The notes: generated by a model from the sequence alone, not told the origin. Counted from the stretch's first letter, positions 28,554 to 38,720 are shown. The stretch: DNA of 64,000 nucleotides from Saccharomonospora azurea NA-128 (GCF_000231055.2 NZ_CM001466.1:2368018-2432017); one strand, 5' to 3'. A program made the numbers and translations.

Positions 28554-31500
28554 CTACTCCTTCGCCCCGTTGTGACGGGTGTCGTTGCCCGTCTCGTCGT
28601 ACTGCTCACTCTGGGCCGACGGCTCCTTGAGCGCGTGGCGACCACTCTGGTAACCACGCTGGAAGCTCTTCATGCGGTTGCGCGCCGCCTCGGCCGATCT
28701 GGCGACGGCACTGCGTCCGGGTTCCCCGACCGTGGTGTCGGCGAACGCGTTGCCCTTGCTCGGGGAGACCGAACCCGGCACCAAGTATGCGTTGGGCACG
28801 CGCTTGGGCAGACCGGCGGGAGTCACTTCCTCGTGCTTCTCCTCGAGCAGCGCGTGGGCGGCCTGCCAGCCGGTGTCGGAGATGCTGTGCCAGCCCTCGT
28901 CCCGCGAGTCGGACGCGGTGCTCTCGGGCTCCTCGGCGTGCGTCTTCACCTCGGTATCCACCGCCTCGTTCGGATCCGGGTCGGACACCGAACCAGGCTC
29001 GGCACCCCAGGCCTCGCCCACACTCGCGTCGTCGGACACCGACTCCTCGAGTGCGGGCTCCTCTTCACTGAACCACCGCGACAGCACCGACTGGTAGATC
29101 GGCAGTCTCCTGGTGGGGACGTCGTCCTCCAGTGCGCTACCGTCGCCGCCGCCCGACGGAGCGGACTCCGGGGCCTCGTCCCTCGGGACGTAGCGCGTCT
29201 CCTCGTTCGGCGACACCGACGGCACCGACGACACCGCGGAGGCGTACTCGGTCGGCTCGCCGACCTGACCGTCGTCGCCGTCCGGCGACTCGACCGGCCA
29301 CTGCGGCTCTTCCGCGCCGGTCGGTGGTTCCGGCTGCAGGAGCTCGGTCGCGGGCTCTCGCACGGGTTCCGGCGGCGCCGGGCTGACGAACGGTCCGGCC
29401 GCCTTGCCGGTGCCACCGACGAGGTCGTCGAGACTGATGGGCTGGTCCAGCGGCCGCAGCCCGTTCTCCACATGGGAGGCCCCGGTCTCGCTCTGCGGAG
29501 CCGGTTCCTCGGACGCCGGGGGCTGCGTCGGTGTCGGCGGCGGCGTCGGTGTCGGCGGTGGCGGTGGTGTCGGTGGTGCCGACCTGTCGGCGTCCACCGA
29601 GGGCTTGCGCGGCGCGGGAAGCGGCGGCACCCCGGCCGGAGGGGGGGTGTCCACAAACGACGACGACGCCGACATCTCGGACCGCGTCTCGCGCGGGGCC
29701 ATGGGCACCCCGGACGGGATGGACGTCGAGGACGTACCGGTGAGGAGTTCGCTCGGAACGACGACCCGGGCGATCACGCCGCCCTCGATGTCCTCGTTCT
29801 CCCGGAGCCGCACCTCGATGCCGTGCCGCTTCGCCAGCCTCGCGACCACGTACAGACCCATGCGCCGGGTCACCGACACGTCCAGGTCCGGCGGATCGGC
29901 CAGCCGCTCGTTGGCCTCGGCGAGCTGCTGCTCCGACATACCCACACCGCGGTCGGTGATCTGCACGGCCAGCGAGGTGCGGCGGGTGACCACCGCGCGC
30001 ACGCTGATCTTCGTGTCGGGCTCGGAGAAGTAGGTCGCGTTGTCGAGCAGTTCCGCGAGCAGGTGCACGAGGTCGTGCACCGCCCGGCCCTGCACGGCGA
30101 CCTCGGGGATCGTGCCGAGCTCCACCCGGGCGTACTGCTCGATCTCCGACACGGCGGCGCCGATGACGTCGGCGGCGGGCACCGGCTTGGACATCGTCTT
30201 GGTGAGCCCGGCGCCCGAGAGCACCAGCAGGCTCTCACCGTTGCGGCGCAGCCGCGTCGCGAGGTGGTCGAGCTCGAACAGGCTCGCGAGCTGGTCGGGG
30301 TCCTGCTCGTCGGACTCCAGCCGGTCGATGATGCCGAGCTGGCGCTCCACGAGACGCTGGCTGCGGCGCGAGAGGTTCACGAAGATGCCGTTGACGTTCT
30401 CACGCAGCAGCGCCTGCTCGGCCGCGAGTCGGATGGCGCGCTCGTGGACCACGTCGAACGACCGCGCCACTTCGCCGATCTCCTCGCGCGTGTGCACGGG
30501 GACGGGCATGACGGCGTCGCGCGACGCCTCCATGGGGTTGGGGTCGGCGAGGATGCGGCGCACCGTCTCGGGCAACCGGACGTAGGCGACCTCCAGCGCG
30601 CTCGACCGCAGCGTGCGCAGCGGGCGGGTCAGCGCCCTCGCCACCATCAGGGTCAGGGCGACGGTGGCCACCAACGTCACCGTCATCAGTCCGAAGAAGA
30701 CCCACGCTGCCTGACTGGCCTGACTGGACAGTGTTTCGGCGTGGCTGCGCAGGCCGGAGAGCAGCTCGCTCTCCATCTCGCGCATCATGTCCACCGTCGC
30801 GCTGCCGTCGGTGAACAGCTGGCGCGAGCTGATGCTCAGACCGCCCTCGGTGTCGATGCTGGCGTAGGCGGTACCGATGATGCGCGCCCGGTTGTCCACC
30901 TCCGCACCCGAGACCGTGTCGGAGAACCGCTGCTGTTCGTCGAGGTTCGCGTTCGAGTTGAAGTTCCCGATGGCGGCCTCGGCGCTCGCCTGCGACGACA
31001 GGGAGCGCGAGAGCAGGTCGGAGACGAACGCGTGGTGTCCGGCGGCGATCTGCAGTGTCGCGTTCTCGCGCGCCGTGTGCTCCTTCGCCTCGGTGACGGC
31101 CTGGACCGTGGTGCCGCGGCGCAGCAACTCCCGGTCGGTCACCGACAGGTTCACCGTCCGGCCGAGGTTGACGAGCGGTTCGAGGATCGAGTTGTAGATG
31201 CTGTTGACCGTCAGCTCGGGAATGTTCGTGCTGTTGATCTTGGCCCGCAGCGGGTCGAGGGCGTTGAGCCGCTGGATCGCGCGGTCGTAGGTCCGCTGCA
31301 GCTCCTCGTCGCCGAGATCGCGCTCGGCGAGCAGGTCCCGCAGGCGGGTCACCTCCTCGTTCACCTTGGAGGTCTGCTCGTCGACGGTCCGCGTGTCGAC
31401 CCAGTCGGACGACATGTCGATGGCCTGCAGGGTCCGTTCCTTCTGGAGCTCGTGCACCAGCGCCGTGACCTGCTGTGCCACCTCGACCTGTGTGACCGTG

Positions 31501-31832
31501 TCGTCGAACTCGCCGGCGTCACTCAACTCCGAGACAGCGCGAAGACTGCCGAAGACGAGTGCGGTCAACAGCGGAATGATCAACACGACCGCGAGCTTGT
31601 AACGGAGAGGCCAGTTGCTCAGTCGCCACCGAGACGTCGTGACCTCGGAGTCGACACCAGACTCGGTCGTGTCCTGACGCGCCGACGCCTCCTGTCCCTC
31701 CTGGCTCTGGGCCCCGTCCTTGTCGGATCCCAGCCCATCCCCGTCCGCGGTCTCAGTCTTGGGCACCGCTTTACCACCATCGTTGTCCGAGCCGGATGTC
31801 GCCGGCGTCTTGGCCGAGCACTTGTCACTCAC
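28554..31832 (-). CDS. Conservon sensor kinase with NIT domain (CvnA)
   Basis: Membrane sensor histidine kinase of 1092 residues. N-terminal acidic tail 1-70, TM1 about 79-100, extracellular NIT (nitrate/nitrite-sensing type) domain to about 370, TM2 about 375-398, HAMP, a dimerisation region with NLSRRSQRLVERQL and LDHLATR, then an ATPase domain with N-box ELLDNATYFS and G boxes DRGVGMSEQ and MGLYVVARLAKRHG. The last 350 residues are disordered, Pro-rich, and carry short islands (RLPIYQSVLSRWF; RNRMKSFQRGYQSGRHA) also found in the kinase at 35829. GTG start. Head gene of the conservon operon; divergent from an ABC binding protein. Ligand unproven. Confidence 0.93.
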   Translation of the reverse strand: MSDKCSAKTPATSGSDNDGGKAVPKTETADGDGLGSDKDGAQSQEGQEASARQDTTESGVDSEVTTSRWRLSNWPLRYKLAVVLIIPLLTALVFGSLRAVSELSDAGEFDDTVTQVEVAQQVTALVHELQKERTLQAIDMSSDWVDTRTVDEQTSKVNEEVTRLRDLLAERDLGDEELQRTYDRAIQRLNALDPLRAKINSTNIPELTVNSIYNSILEPLVNLGRTVNLSVTDRELLRRGTTVQAVTEAKEHTARENATLQIAAGHHAFVSDLLSRSLSSQASAEAAIGNFNSNANLDEQQRFSDTVSGAEVDNRARIIGTAYASIDTEGGLSISSRQLFTDGSATVDMMREMESELLSGLRSHAETLSSQASQAAWVFFGLMTVTLVATVALTLMVARALTRPLRTLRSSALEVAYVRLPETVRRILADPNPMEASRDAVMPVPVHTREEIGEVARSFDVVHERAIRLAAEQALLRENVNGIFVNLSRRSQRLVERQLGIIDRLESDEQDPDQLASLFELDHLATRLRRNGESLLVLSGAGLTKTMSKPVPAADVIGAAVSEIEQYARVELGTIPEVAVQGRAVHDLVHLLAELLDNATYFSEPDTKISVRAVVTRRTSLAVQITDRGVGMSEQQLAEANERLADPPDLDVSVTRRMGLYVVARLAKRHGIEVRLRENEDIEGGVIARVVVPSELLTGTSSTSIPSGVPMAPRETRSEMSASSSFVDTPPPAGVPPLPAPRKPSVDADRSAPPTPPPPPTPTPPPTPTQPPASEEPAPQSETGASHVENGLRPLDQPISLDDLVGGTGKAAGPFVSPAPPEPVREPATELLQPEPPTGAEEPQWPVESPDGDDGQVGEPTEYASAVSSVPSVSPNEETRYVPRDEAPESAPSGGGDGSALEDDVPTRRLPIYQSVLSRWFSEEEPALEESVSDDASVGEAWGAEPGSVSDPDPNEAVDTEVKTHAEEPESTASDSRDEGWHSISDTGWQAAHALLEEKHEEVTPAGLPKRVPNAYLVPGSVSPSKGNAFADTTVGEPGRSAVARSAEAARNRMKSFQRGYQSGRHALKEPSAQSEQYDETGNDTRHNGAKE

Positions 31833-31854
31833 CGTGCACGCTTACGCGACTACT

Positions 31855-31873
31855 GGTCACCGCCTTGGTGACC
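31855..31873 (-). promoter_or_regulatory. Perfect palindrome just upstream of cvnA
   Basis: GGTCACC-GCCTT-GGTGACC, 7-bp arms with 5-bp spacer, 22 bp upstream of the GTG of the kinase. It may be an operator or a leader hairpin. Binding protein unknown. Confidence 0.45.
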
Positions 31874-32327
31874 GGGCAGCGGAAGCATGCCGGGAGCCCC
31901 CCAGATGGGTCAATCCTCGTAAGGTCGGTCAGCACACCGAAACGTCGACCCGGCCGATGAGATCGGCCTGGATTACACCAAACAGTCATCTGCCCGTCAC
32001 TACTTCGGTGTTCCGCCACCCCAGTTGAGACACAGAATGTAGCGAAGACCACCTTGGGATGTAAGCCCACCACCGTTGGTCCTCGTCGGACTTCACCGAG
32101 CGTGTACCTCGCGAAGGAAGCCCACAACTGCGCCGCACGACTAACCCAAAGTTAATTACACCACAACCGTAAGCATCCGAACGAGTGGACCAACACCACC
32201 GACGGATTGCACGCACGTACTCATTGTGAGTGGCGCGACGAATCTCTACAGTGACCGTGGCTCACTGAGCGACTGTGGGAGGGCTTCGCGCTCGGTCAGC
32301 TCACCGAAACTGGGTACGAACCTCACT
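31874..32327. other. Divergent intergenic region, kinase versus ABC operon
   Basis: This 454-nt stretch has no gene. It is comparatively AT-rich near 32140-32190 (AAAGTTAATTACACC) and should carry both divergent promoters. I looked for a GlnR box there because of the NIT domain and found no convincing match. Confidence 0.4.
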
Positions 32328-32338
32328 GAGGAGTGGCT

Positions 32339-33364
32339 TTGCTTCGACACGGCACCCCGACGAGAAAGAAGTCCAGACCACGCCGGCTGGCCGCCGCCGT
32401 GATGGCCGCGGGCCTGCTCGCGACCACCAGCGGATGTGGATTGTTGAGCGGCGAGGAGGACGCGCCGGAGTCCCAGGGCGGTAACGGCTCCGTCGAGAAG
32501 TCCACAATCACCGTTGCGCACCTGCCCTCCATCGACGTCGCTCCCCTCTACATCGCTCAGGAGAAGGGATACTTCAAGGAGGAAGGCCTCAACGTCAAGA
32601 TCGAGGTCGCCGCGAGTGGCCAGGCCGCGACGCAGAAGATGATCGGCGGCGACGCCGACATCGTGCAGTCGAGCTATGTGCCGTTCCTCCTCGCCCACAC
32701 GGCCGGAACCGCTGAACTGAAGATCGTCGCCGACGCGGTTTCCGCTGCTCCGGACACCTTCGTGCTCGTCGCGAAGAAGGACGGCGAGGTGAAGTCGATC
32801 GAGGACCTCGAAGGCAAGCGGGTCGCCGTGTCGGCGCTGAAGACGATTTCCGACACGCTCGTGATGTCGGCGATGAAGGCGAAGGGTCTCGACCACAACA
32901 ACGTCGAATTCGTGACGATGTCGTTCCCGGACATCTCGTCCGCCGTCGCGAAGGGCCGCGTCGACGCGGGTCTGGTGCTGGAACCGTTCCTCACGATCGG
33001 CGCCGAAAAGCACGGCGTGACTCCGATCGGGGACGTCGCCGCCGGGCCGACCAAGGACTTCCCGCTCGCCGGCTACGGTTCACTCGCCGAGTTCGTCGAG
33101 CAGAACCCGAAGACGGTCGCGGCCTTCCAGCGTGCGATGGAGCGGGCCACCCAGGACGCCCAGGACCGCGAGGTGATCGAGCCGGTCATCCAGGACACCG
33201 CCGGCATCGACGCCACCACGGCGGCGCTGGTGAACCTGCCGAACTTCCACTCCAGCCTGGACGCCTCGCGACTGCAGCGGGTGCCCGACCTGATGGTGGA
33301 GTTCGGCCTGCTGAAGAAGAAGTTCGACGTCGAGTCACTGCTCGTGAGTCCGAGTACGACCTGA
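32339..33364 (+). CDS. NitT/TauT-type ABC substrate-binding lipoprotein, first copy
   Basis: Lipoprotein of 341 residues. Lipobox TSGC with Cys33. The mature part is SsuA/NMT1-like (ITVAHLPSIDVAPLYIAQEKGYFKEEGL, GGDADIVQSSY). Substrates of this family include sulfonates, nitrate and pyrimidine precursors; none can be assigned. GAGGAG at 32328-32333 favours the TTG at 32339; a GTG at 32333 overlaps that site. First gene of a four-gene operon and divergent from the NIT-domain kinase. Similar to the copy at 38721 over DFPLAGYGSLAEF and the C-terminus LQRVPDLM. Confidence 0.88.
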   Translation: MLRHGTPTRKKSRPRRLAAAVMAAGLLATTSGCGLLSGEEDAPESQGGNGSVEKSTITVAHLPSIDVAPLYIAQEKGYFKEEGLNVKIEVAASGQAATQKMIGGDADIVQSSYVPFLLAHTAGTAELKIVADAVSAAPDTFVLVAKKDGEVKSIEDLEGKRVAVSALKTISDTLVMSAMKAKGLDHNNVEFVTMSFPDISSAVAKGRVDAGLVLEPFLTIGAEKHGVTPIGDVAAGPTKDFPLAGYGSLAEFVEQNPKTVAAFQRAMERATQDAQDREVIEPVIQDTAGIDATTAALVNLPNFHSSLDASRLQRVPDLMVEFGLLKKKFDVESLLVSPSTT

Positions 33365-33365
33365 C

Positions 33366-34136
33366 GTGCGACCTCTGGTACGGAACCTTGTCGGCCTGAT
33401 CGCCTTCCTGGGTCTCTGGGAACTGGTGGTCAGGTCCGGCCTGGTCAGGGAAGAAGATGTTCCACCGGCGACGGTGGTGTTGACGCGGATCGCCGATCTG
33501 CTCGGGCAGGAGGAATTCCTGCGCGACACCATCGCCACGGTGCTCGCATGGTTGATCGCCCTGGGCATCGCCGCGGCGATCGGTGTTCCGCTGGGACTCG
33601 TGCTCGGCAACTTCCCCCGCGTGCGCATCGCGACGCGCGCGCTCGTGGAGTTCCTGAGACCGATCCCGTCCGTGGCACTCATTCCGCTCATCCTGGTGTC
33701 GATCGGCGGAGGACCTGAGGCGAAGATCACTCTCGCGGTGTACGCCGCGGTGTGGCCGATCCTCTACAACACGATCTACGCGTTCGACGAGATCGACCCG
33801 CTCCTCATCGACACCGCACGGTCGTGCGGGGTCTCGAAGGCGGGCATCCTCACCTCCGTGGCCCTGCCGCACGCGGCGCCGTTCGTGTTCACCGGGCTCC
33901 GGATCTCGGCCTCGGTGGGTCTCATCGTGATCGTGAGTACGGAGTTCATCGCGGGAGCGAACGTCGGCATCGGCAGCGTCATCCTCGAGGCGGCGCACGG
34001 CGCGGGCAGAACCGACATCGTGCTCGCGGGCACCGTGGTGGCGGGACTGATCGGCTACCTCGCCAACGAGGGCCTGGAAAGGCTGAGCGGGAGGCTGTTC
34101 GGGTGGCACAAGGCGACCACGGCGGAGGTGGCATGA
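33366..34136 (+). CDS. NitT/TauT-type ABC permease, first subunit
   Basis: Membrane subunit of 256 residues with five or six TM helices. The EAA loop is ARSCGVSKAGILTSVALPHAAPFVFTGLRIS. It starts 1 nt after the binding-protein stop (GTG) and overlaps the next permease by 4 nt. SsuC/TauC family; together the two permeases would form a heterodimer, which is less usual than the homodimer of SsuBC systems. Confidence 0.9.
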   Translation: MRPLVRNLVGLIAFLGLWELVVRSGLVREEDVPPATVVLTRIADLLGQEEFLRDTIATVLAWLIALGIAAAIGVPLGLVLGNFPRVRIATRALVEFLRPIPSVALIPLILVSIGGGPEAKITLAVYAAVWPILYNTIYAFDEIDPLLIDTARSCGVSKAGILTSVALPHAAPFVFTGLRISASVGLIVIVSTEFIAGANVGIGSVILEAAHGAGRTDIVLAGTVVAGLIGYLANEGLERLSGRLFGWHKATTAEVA

Positions 34137-34990
34137 GCACACAATCACCATCAGCTCATGACCACCGACCGGGCCGGGGCGTGGAAGCGCTCAGGTCCTT
34201 CCTGTTGAAGTGGTCGCTCGTCCTCGCGCTCGTCGTGGCGTGGGAGCTGGGCGCGATGGCCGGGGAGAGTCCGTTCTTCCCCCGGCTCTCCGAGATCCTC
34301 TCCACGGCCGTGGAGGTCTACTTCTCGGGCCCGGCCTCCCAGCTGTTCCTCGCGGACACCGTGTTCGACGACGTGCTGCCCAGCCTGGGCAGGGTCTTCG
34401 GGAGCTGGGCGGTCGCGGTGGTGCTCGGCGTCGCGCTGGGCACGGCGTTGGGCCGGTCGCAGAGGGCACTGGACTACACGGGGCCTCTGCTGTCGTTCAT
34501 GCGGGCCGTCCCGCCTCCGGCGTTGATCCCGGTGTTCCTGGTGCTCTTCGGCATCGACAACACCATGAAGGTCGTGACGATCGTGTTCGGCTCGATCTGG
34601 CCGGTCATCCTGAACACGGTGGACGGCGTGCGTTCGGTGAACCCGCTGCAGCAGGAGACGGCGCGTTCGTTCCGGACTCCGCGGCGCTACTGGGTCACCA
34701 TGGTCGTGTTGCCCGCGGCCATGCCGAAGATCTTCGCGGGGATGCGGCTGAGCCTGTCCCTGGCGTTGATCCTCATGGTGATCTCGGAGATGGTCGGGGT
34801 CACGAACGGGATCGGATTCCAGCTGATCTTCGCTCAGCAGAGCTTCGAATTCCACGTGATGTGGGTGTGGATCGTGCTGCTCGGGGTGCTGGGTTACGGA
34901 CTCAACGCGTTGCTGCTGGCCGTGGAGCGCCGGGTGCTGTCCTGGCAACCCACGCGGGGTACCGCGGACGCCAAGACGAAGGAAGCGTGA
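34133..34990 (+). CDS. NitT/TauT-type ABC permease, second subunit
   Basis: 285 residues, five or six TM helices after a 25-residue polar N-terminus. EAA loop ARSFRTPRRYWVTMVVLPAAMPKIFAGMRLSLSLALI. The ATG overlaps the previous TGA (ATGA). Distinct in sequence from the first permease, so a heterodimeric channel is expected. The ATPase gene starts 1 nt after its stop. Confidence 0.9.
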   Translation: MSTQSPSAHDHRPGRGVEALRSFLLKWSLVLALVVAWELGAMAGESPFFPRLSEILSTAVEVYFSGPASQLFLADTVFDDVLPSLGRVFGSWAVAVVLGVALGTALGRSQRALDYTGPLLSFMRAVPPPALIPVFLVLFGIDNTMKVVTIVFGSIWPVILNTVDGVRSVNPLQQETARSFRTPRRYWVTMVVLPAAMPKIFAGMRLSLSLALILMVISEMVGVTNGIGFQLIFAQQSFEFHVMWVWIVLLGVLGYGLNALLLAVERRVLSWQPTRGTADAKTKEA

Positions 34991-34991
34991 C

Positions 34992-35798
34992 ATGGCAACA
35001 ATGCTGGAGGTGTCCGGCCTGTACCACCGCTACGGCGGTGGGGAGGGCGCTCACCTCGCGGTGAACGACCTGACGTTCACCGTGGAGACCGGGGAACTCG
35101 CGTGCATCGTGGGTCCCTCCGGGTGCGGCAAGTCGACGATGCTGCGCTGCATCTCGGGGCTCGTCAAGCCCTCCGGCGGCGAGGTGTCGTTGCAGGGCAA
35201 CCGCGTGGACGGTGTGCCGGAGGACCTGGCCGTGGTGTTCCAGGACTACAGCCGGTCGCTGTTCCCGTGGTTGACGGTGCGGCAGAACGTCGAGTTCCCG
35301 CTGCGGTGGCGGCGCGACATCAGCAAGGCCGAGCGCCGCAGCAGGGCCGAGGAGGCCCTGGAGTGGGTGAACCTTCCGGGCGTGGCGGGCAAGTACCCGT
35401 GGCAGCTCTCCGGCGGCATGCAGCAACGGGTGTCGATCGCCAGGGCTCTGGCGAGGCGTCCCGCGCTGCTGCTCATGGACGAGCCGTTCGCCTCGGTGGA
35501 CGCGCAGACCCGCTTCGAACTGGAGGACCTGCTGAGGAACGTGCAGTCGGCCAACGGCAGCACGGTCCTGCTGGTCACCCACGACATCGACGAGAGCGTC
35601 TACCTGGGCGACCGGGTGCTCGTCCTGTCGAAGTCGCCCGCGACGATCGTGGCCGACCTGACGGTCGACCTGCCCAAGGAGCGCGACCAGATCACGACCC
35701 GGGAGTCGCCGGAGTTCGTGTCGATGCGCGCCGAGGTGGCGCGGTTGCTCCACGGCGGCGGCGTCAAGGAGAAGGCGGACGTCGCCGGCGGAAGCTGA
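34992..35798 (+). CDS. NitT/TauT-type ABC ATP-binding protein
   Basis: SsuB/TauB-like ATPase of 268 residues. Walker A GPSGCGKST, Q-loop VVFQDYSRSLFPWLTV, signature LSGGMQQRVSIARALA, Walker B LLLMDEPFASVD, switch His LVTHDIDES. No C-terminal regulatory domain. Last gene of the operon; convergent with the second NIT-domain kinase, 30 nt apart. Confidence 0.92.
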   Translation: MATMLEVSGLYHRYGGGEGAHLAVNDLTFTVETGELACIVGPSGCGKSTMLRCISGLVKPSGGEVSLQGNRVDGVPEDLAVVFQDYSRSLFPWLTVRQNVEFPLRWRRDISKAERRSRAEEALEWVNLPGVAGKYPWQLSGGMQQRVSIARALARRPALLLMDEPFASVDAQTRFELEDLLRNVQSANGSTVLLVTHDIDESVYLGDRVLVLSKSPATIVADLTVDLPKERDQITTRESPEFVSMRAEVARLLHGGGVKEKADVAGGS

Positions 35799-35828
35799 TC
35801 CGACGCGGGCGGCGGCCGGCCGGGCCGG

Positions 35829-38534
35829 TCAGTCGCCGCCCGCGTGACGGCCCCGCTGGACGCCACGCTGCAGGCTCGCCATACGTGCCCGCACCGCCTC
35901 GGGCGAGCGGTTCACGGGTGGTGGGCGTTCACCACGACGATCGACGACACCGTGTCGGGGCGCGACCGGCCCGGGCACGGTGTCGTCCTCTTCGTCGGCC
36001 AACGCCGACGCGATCGCCCCGGCACCCGTCGCGGTGGGTTCGGTGCGTTCGAGATCCGTCTCGTCGTCGACGACCTCGCCCGGTCCCGTCGGCTCGCCGG
36101 GCCAGCTGACCTCGTCGGCGCCCGGGATGTCCGTCTCGGGGAACCACTGCGACAGCACGGCCTGGTAGGCGGGCAACCGGTCGGTCGGGACCTCCTCCTC
36201 CAGTGCGGGAGGATGCCGGGCGTCGTCGTCCTCCGTCGGCCAGGCGGGCTGGGCTCCCAGTTCGACGGTCGTGCGGCGCGGTGTCTCGTCGGGTAGTTCG
36301 GCCGGCTCGAACACGGTGGCGCCGACCAACCGGTCGTCCTCGAGGGTCCACTCGTCGAGCGAGTGCGTCAGCAGCGGCAGTCTGTCCAGTTCGGCCGGTT
36401 CGTCCGGTTGCGGTGCGCCGGCCCAGTCGTCCTCGTCGGCCTCGACCACGGCCTCGACGTGGACGTTGGCGGCGACGCCGAGGGCGTGGGACACCGGAGA
36501 AGCCGGCGGCACCTCGGCCGAGGCCGACGCCGTCGACGGCACGGGCAACTCGATCGACTCGGGATTGTCGGGCTCGACGAACTCGGCGGGCACGAGCACG
36601 GTCGCCGTGAGCCCGCGCGGCTCGGCCGCCGCCAACCGCACCTCGATCTGATGCCGCCGGGCGAGCCTGCCGACCACGTAGAGCCCCATCCGGCGCGACA
36701 CCTCGACGTCCACGTCGGGCGGTTCGGCGAGCCGGGTGTTGGCCCTGCGGATCTCCGTCTCCGGCATCCCCGCGCCCCGGTCGGTGATCTCGATGCGCCA
36801 CTGCCGCTCGCGCGTCACCGAACTCACCACCGTCACCATCTCGCGCTCCGGCGAGTACGCGGTGGCGTTCTCGAACAGCTCCGCGATGACGTGGATGAGG
36901 TCGGACGCCACGTCGCCCTGCACGGACAGCATCGGCGGCGTCTCCACCGAGATCCGCTGGTAGTGCTCCACTTCGGACAACGCGGCGCCGATGATCTCCG
37001 AGGCGGGCACCGAGCCCGGCAGCGGCCGACCGCCGTCCTCGCCCGCCAGCACGAGCAGGTTCTCGCTGTTGCGGCGCATCCGGGTCGCGAGGTGGTCGAG
37101 CTCGTACAACCCGCCGAGGATCTCGGGATCCTGTTCGTGCTCCTCCATGCGGTCGAGGACCACGAGCTGACGTTCCACGAGATCCTGACTGCGCCGCGAG
37201 AGGTTCACGAACATCGAGTTGACGTTCTCCCTCAGCATGGCCTGCTGCCCCGCGAGCCGGACCGCCTCACCGTGGACGGCGTCGAACGCCCTGGCCACCT
37301 CGCCGAGCTCGTCGCGCGTGTGGACGGGCACGGGTTCCACCGCACGCGTGTACATGTGCTCGGGCGTCGGGTTTTCCTCGGTGAGGATGTCGTCGACCGC
37401 CGCGGGCAGCTTGTGCTCGGCGACGTCGAGCGCGCTGCTGCGCAACGCCCTCAACGGACGCAGCAGCGACCGCGCGACCACCACCGCCAGAATGGCCCCG
37501 AGCAGCAACGCCCCCAGCACCACCCCGGCGTCGGTCCCCGCCGAGCTGCGCGCGTCGGCCGCGAGCGCGTCGGAACGCTCCTGCAGGTCCTCCAGCAGTT
37601 GCTCCTGCACGCGCTTGACCAGGTTCACGGTGTAGGTGGAGGCGCGATCCCACTCGTCGGCCGACAGTCCCGCCAGATCGCCGCCGTTCTCGGCCCTGGT
37701 GAGCACCGACTCCACGATGCCGTTGCCCAGGTCGACCACGAGACCGATGACCGTGTCGTCGTACATGCGCCGCTGACGCGGCGTCGCGAACGTGGTGAAG
37801 TCGTCCTTCGCCGCGGCGAGCTGTGCCTCCGCCGACACCAGGGCGCGCTCCACGTCCTTGGTGAGACTGCCGCGCGCCAGTGCCTGTGCCACCACGGCGC
37901 GCCTGATCGACAGCTGGTCCTTGACCCGCGCCAGCGCGTTGGCCACGAGCCGGCTCCCGGCGAGTTCGCGGTCGACGGCGTCGGAGACGAACACCTCACC
38001 GACACCGAGCACGTCCGAGATCAGGTCGCTGTACGAGCGGAGCACCGCCTCCGACGGCAGCGCCGTGTTCTCGCCCGCGTACCGCAACCCGGTCAGGGTG
38101 CCGAACTCCTGGCCGATGCGTTCGAACAGGGCGAGAGTCTCGGGTGACAGCGCGTGCGCCGAGCCGGCCAGCGTCCGATCGAACTCCCCGATCGCGGCGT
38201 CGACCCGCTCGCGCTGCTCCTTGAGCTCGTCGAGCGAGCCCTCACGACCACCGGCGACGTGGCGCACCGTGAGGTCGCGCTCCCGCTGGAGCTGGTGCAC
38301 CACCTCGGCGACGGTGGTCTCGACCCTGATGCGTTCGGCGCCCTCACTGAACGTCGCCGCCCTGTCGAGGTCGTCGGTGGCTCTCAGGGCCACCAGCACG
38401 AGCACGGCGACGGCGGGGATGAGCAGGATCGCGACCAGCTTGGTCCGCAACCGCCAGTTGCGGACCCGCCATCGGCCACCGGCACGTTCGGCGGTCGCCG
38501 CACCGTCCCGAGGACGTTCACTGCGACGAGTCAC
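35829..38534 (-). CDS. Second NIT-domain sensor kinase, stand-alone
   Basis: Membrane kinase of 901 residues, paralogous to the one at 28554. TM1 about 33-50, NIT domain to about 330, TM2 about 335-358, HAMP, then NLSRRSQDLVERQLVVLDRMEEHEQ-like dimerisation region with LDHLATR, and an ATPase domain with N-box ELFENATAYS, G1 DRGAGMPE and MGLYVVGRLARRHQ. The disordered tail keeps RLPAYQAVLSQWF and a C-terminal ARMASLQRG. No Roadblock, DUF742 or GTPase gene follows, so it may feed into the conservon upstream or use other partners. Divergent from the second binding protein. Confidence 0.92.
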   Translation of the reverse strand: MTRRSERPRDGAATAERAGGRWRVRNWRLRTKLVAILLIPAVAVLVLVALRATDDLDRAATFSEGAERIRVETTVAEVVHQLQRERDLTVRHVAGGREGSLDELKEQRERVDAAIGEFDRTLAGSAHALSPETLALFERIGQEFGTLTGLRYAGENTALPSEAVLRSYSDLISDVLGVGEVFVSDAVDRELAGSRLVANALARVKDQLSIRRAVVAQALARGSLTKDVERALVSAEAQLAAAKDDFTTFATPRQRRMYDDTVIGLVVDLGNGIVESVLTRAENGGDLAGLSADEWDRASTYTVNLVKRVQEQLLEDLQERSDALAADARSSAGTDAGVVLGALLLGAILAVVVARSLLRPLRALRSSALDVAEHKLPAAVDDILTEENPTPEHMYTRAVEPVPVHTRDELGEVARAFDAVHGEAVRLAGQQAMLRENVNSMFVNLSRRSQDLVERQLVVLDRMEEHEQDPEILGGLYELDHLATRMRRNSENLLVLAGEDGGRPLPGSVPASEIIGAALSEVEHYQRISVETPPMLSVQGDVASDLIHVIAELFENATAYSPEREMVTVVSSVTRERQWRIEITDRGAGMPETEIRRANTRLAEPPDVDVEVSRRMGLYVVGRLARRHQIEVRLAAAEPRGLTATVLVPAEFVEPDNPESIELPVPSTASASAEVPPASPVSHALGVAANVHVEAVVEADEDDWAGAPQPDEPAELDRLPLLTHSLDEWTLEDDRLVGATVFEPAELPDETPRRTTVELGAQPAWPTEDDDARHPPALEEEVPTDRLPAYQAVLSQWFPETDIPGADEVSWPGEPTGPGEVVDDETDLERTEPTATGAGAIASALADEEDDTVPGPVAPRHGVVDRRGERPPPVNRSPEAVRARMASLQRGVQRGRHAGGD

Positions 38535-38720
38535 CTGGGCTTCCTTCGGTCATCCGCGGTCAGGCGGTCCGCTTCGAAATGCTCCTGGAGGGTAACGGCA
38601 CCCTCTCACAATCGGTGGGACGCCCATGGCCGGAGAAGGGTTGCCGACGCATGGTATTGCCTTGATCGCTCTAAGCTCCACACATTGTCGGGAGAATTCC
38701 TTTCGATCATGGAGGCGGCC

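Noticed and set aside
28572-31871. 1099-codon open frame opposite the conservon kinase
   Set aside because: Composition is Arg/Val/Leu/His-rich and low in complexity, a mirror of the kinase codons. No homology.
32140-32190. Possible GlnR site before the ABC operon
   Set aside because: GTTAAT and TTAC-like pieces occur, but the required spacing with GAAAC is not met.
32333-32335. GTG start for the first NitT/TauT binding protein
   Set aside because: It overlaps the GAGGAG ribosome site; the TTG at 32339 is better spaced, though not proven.
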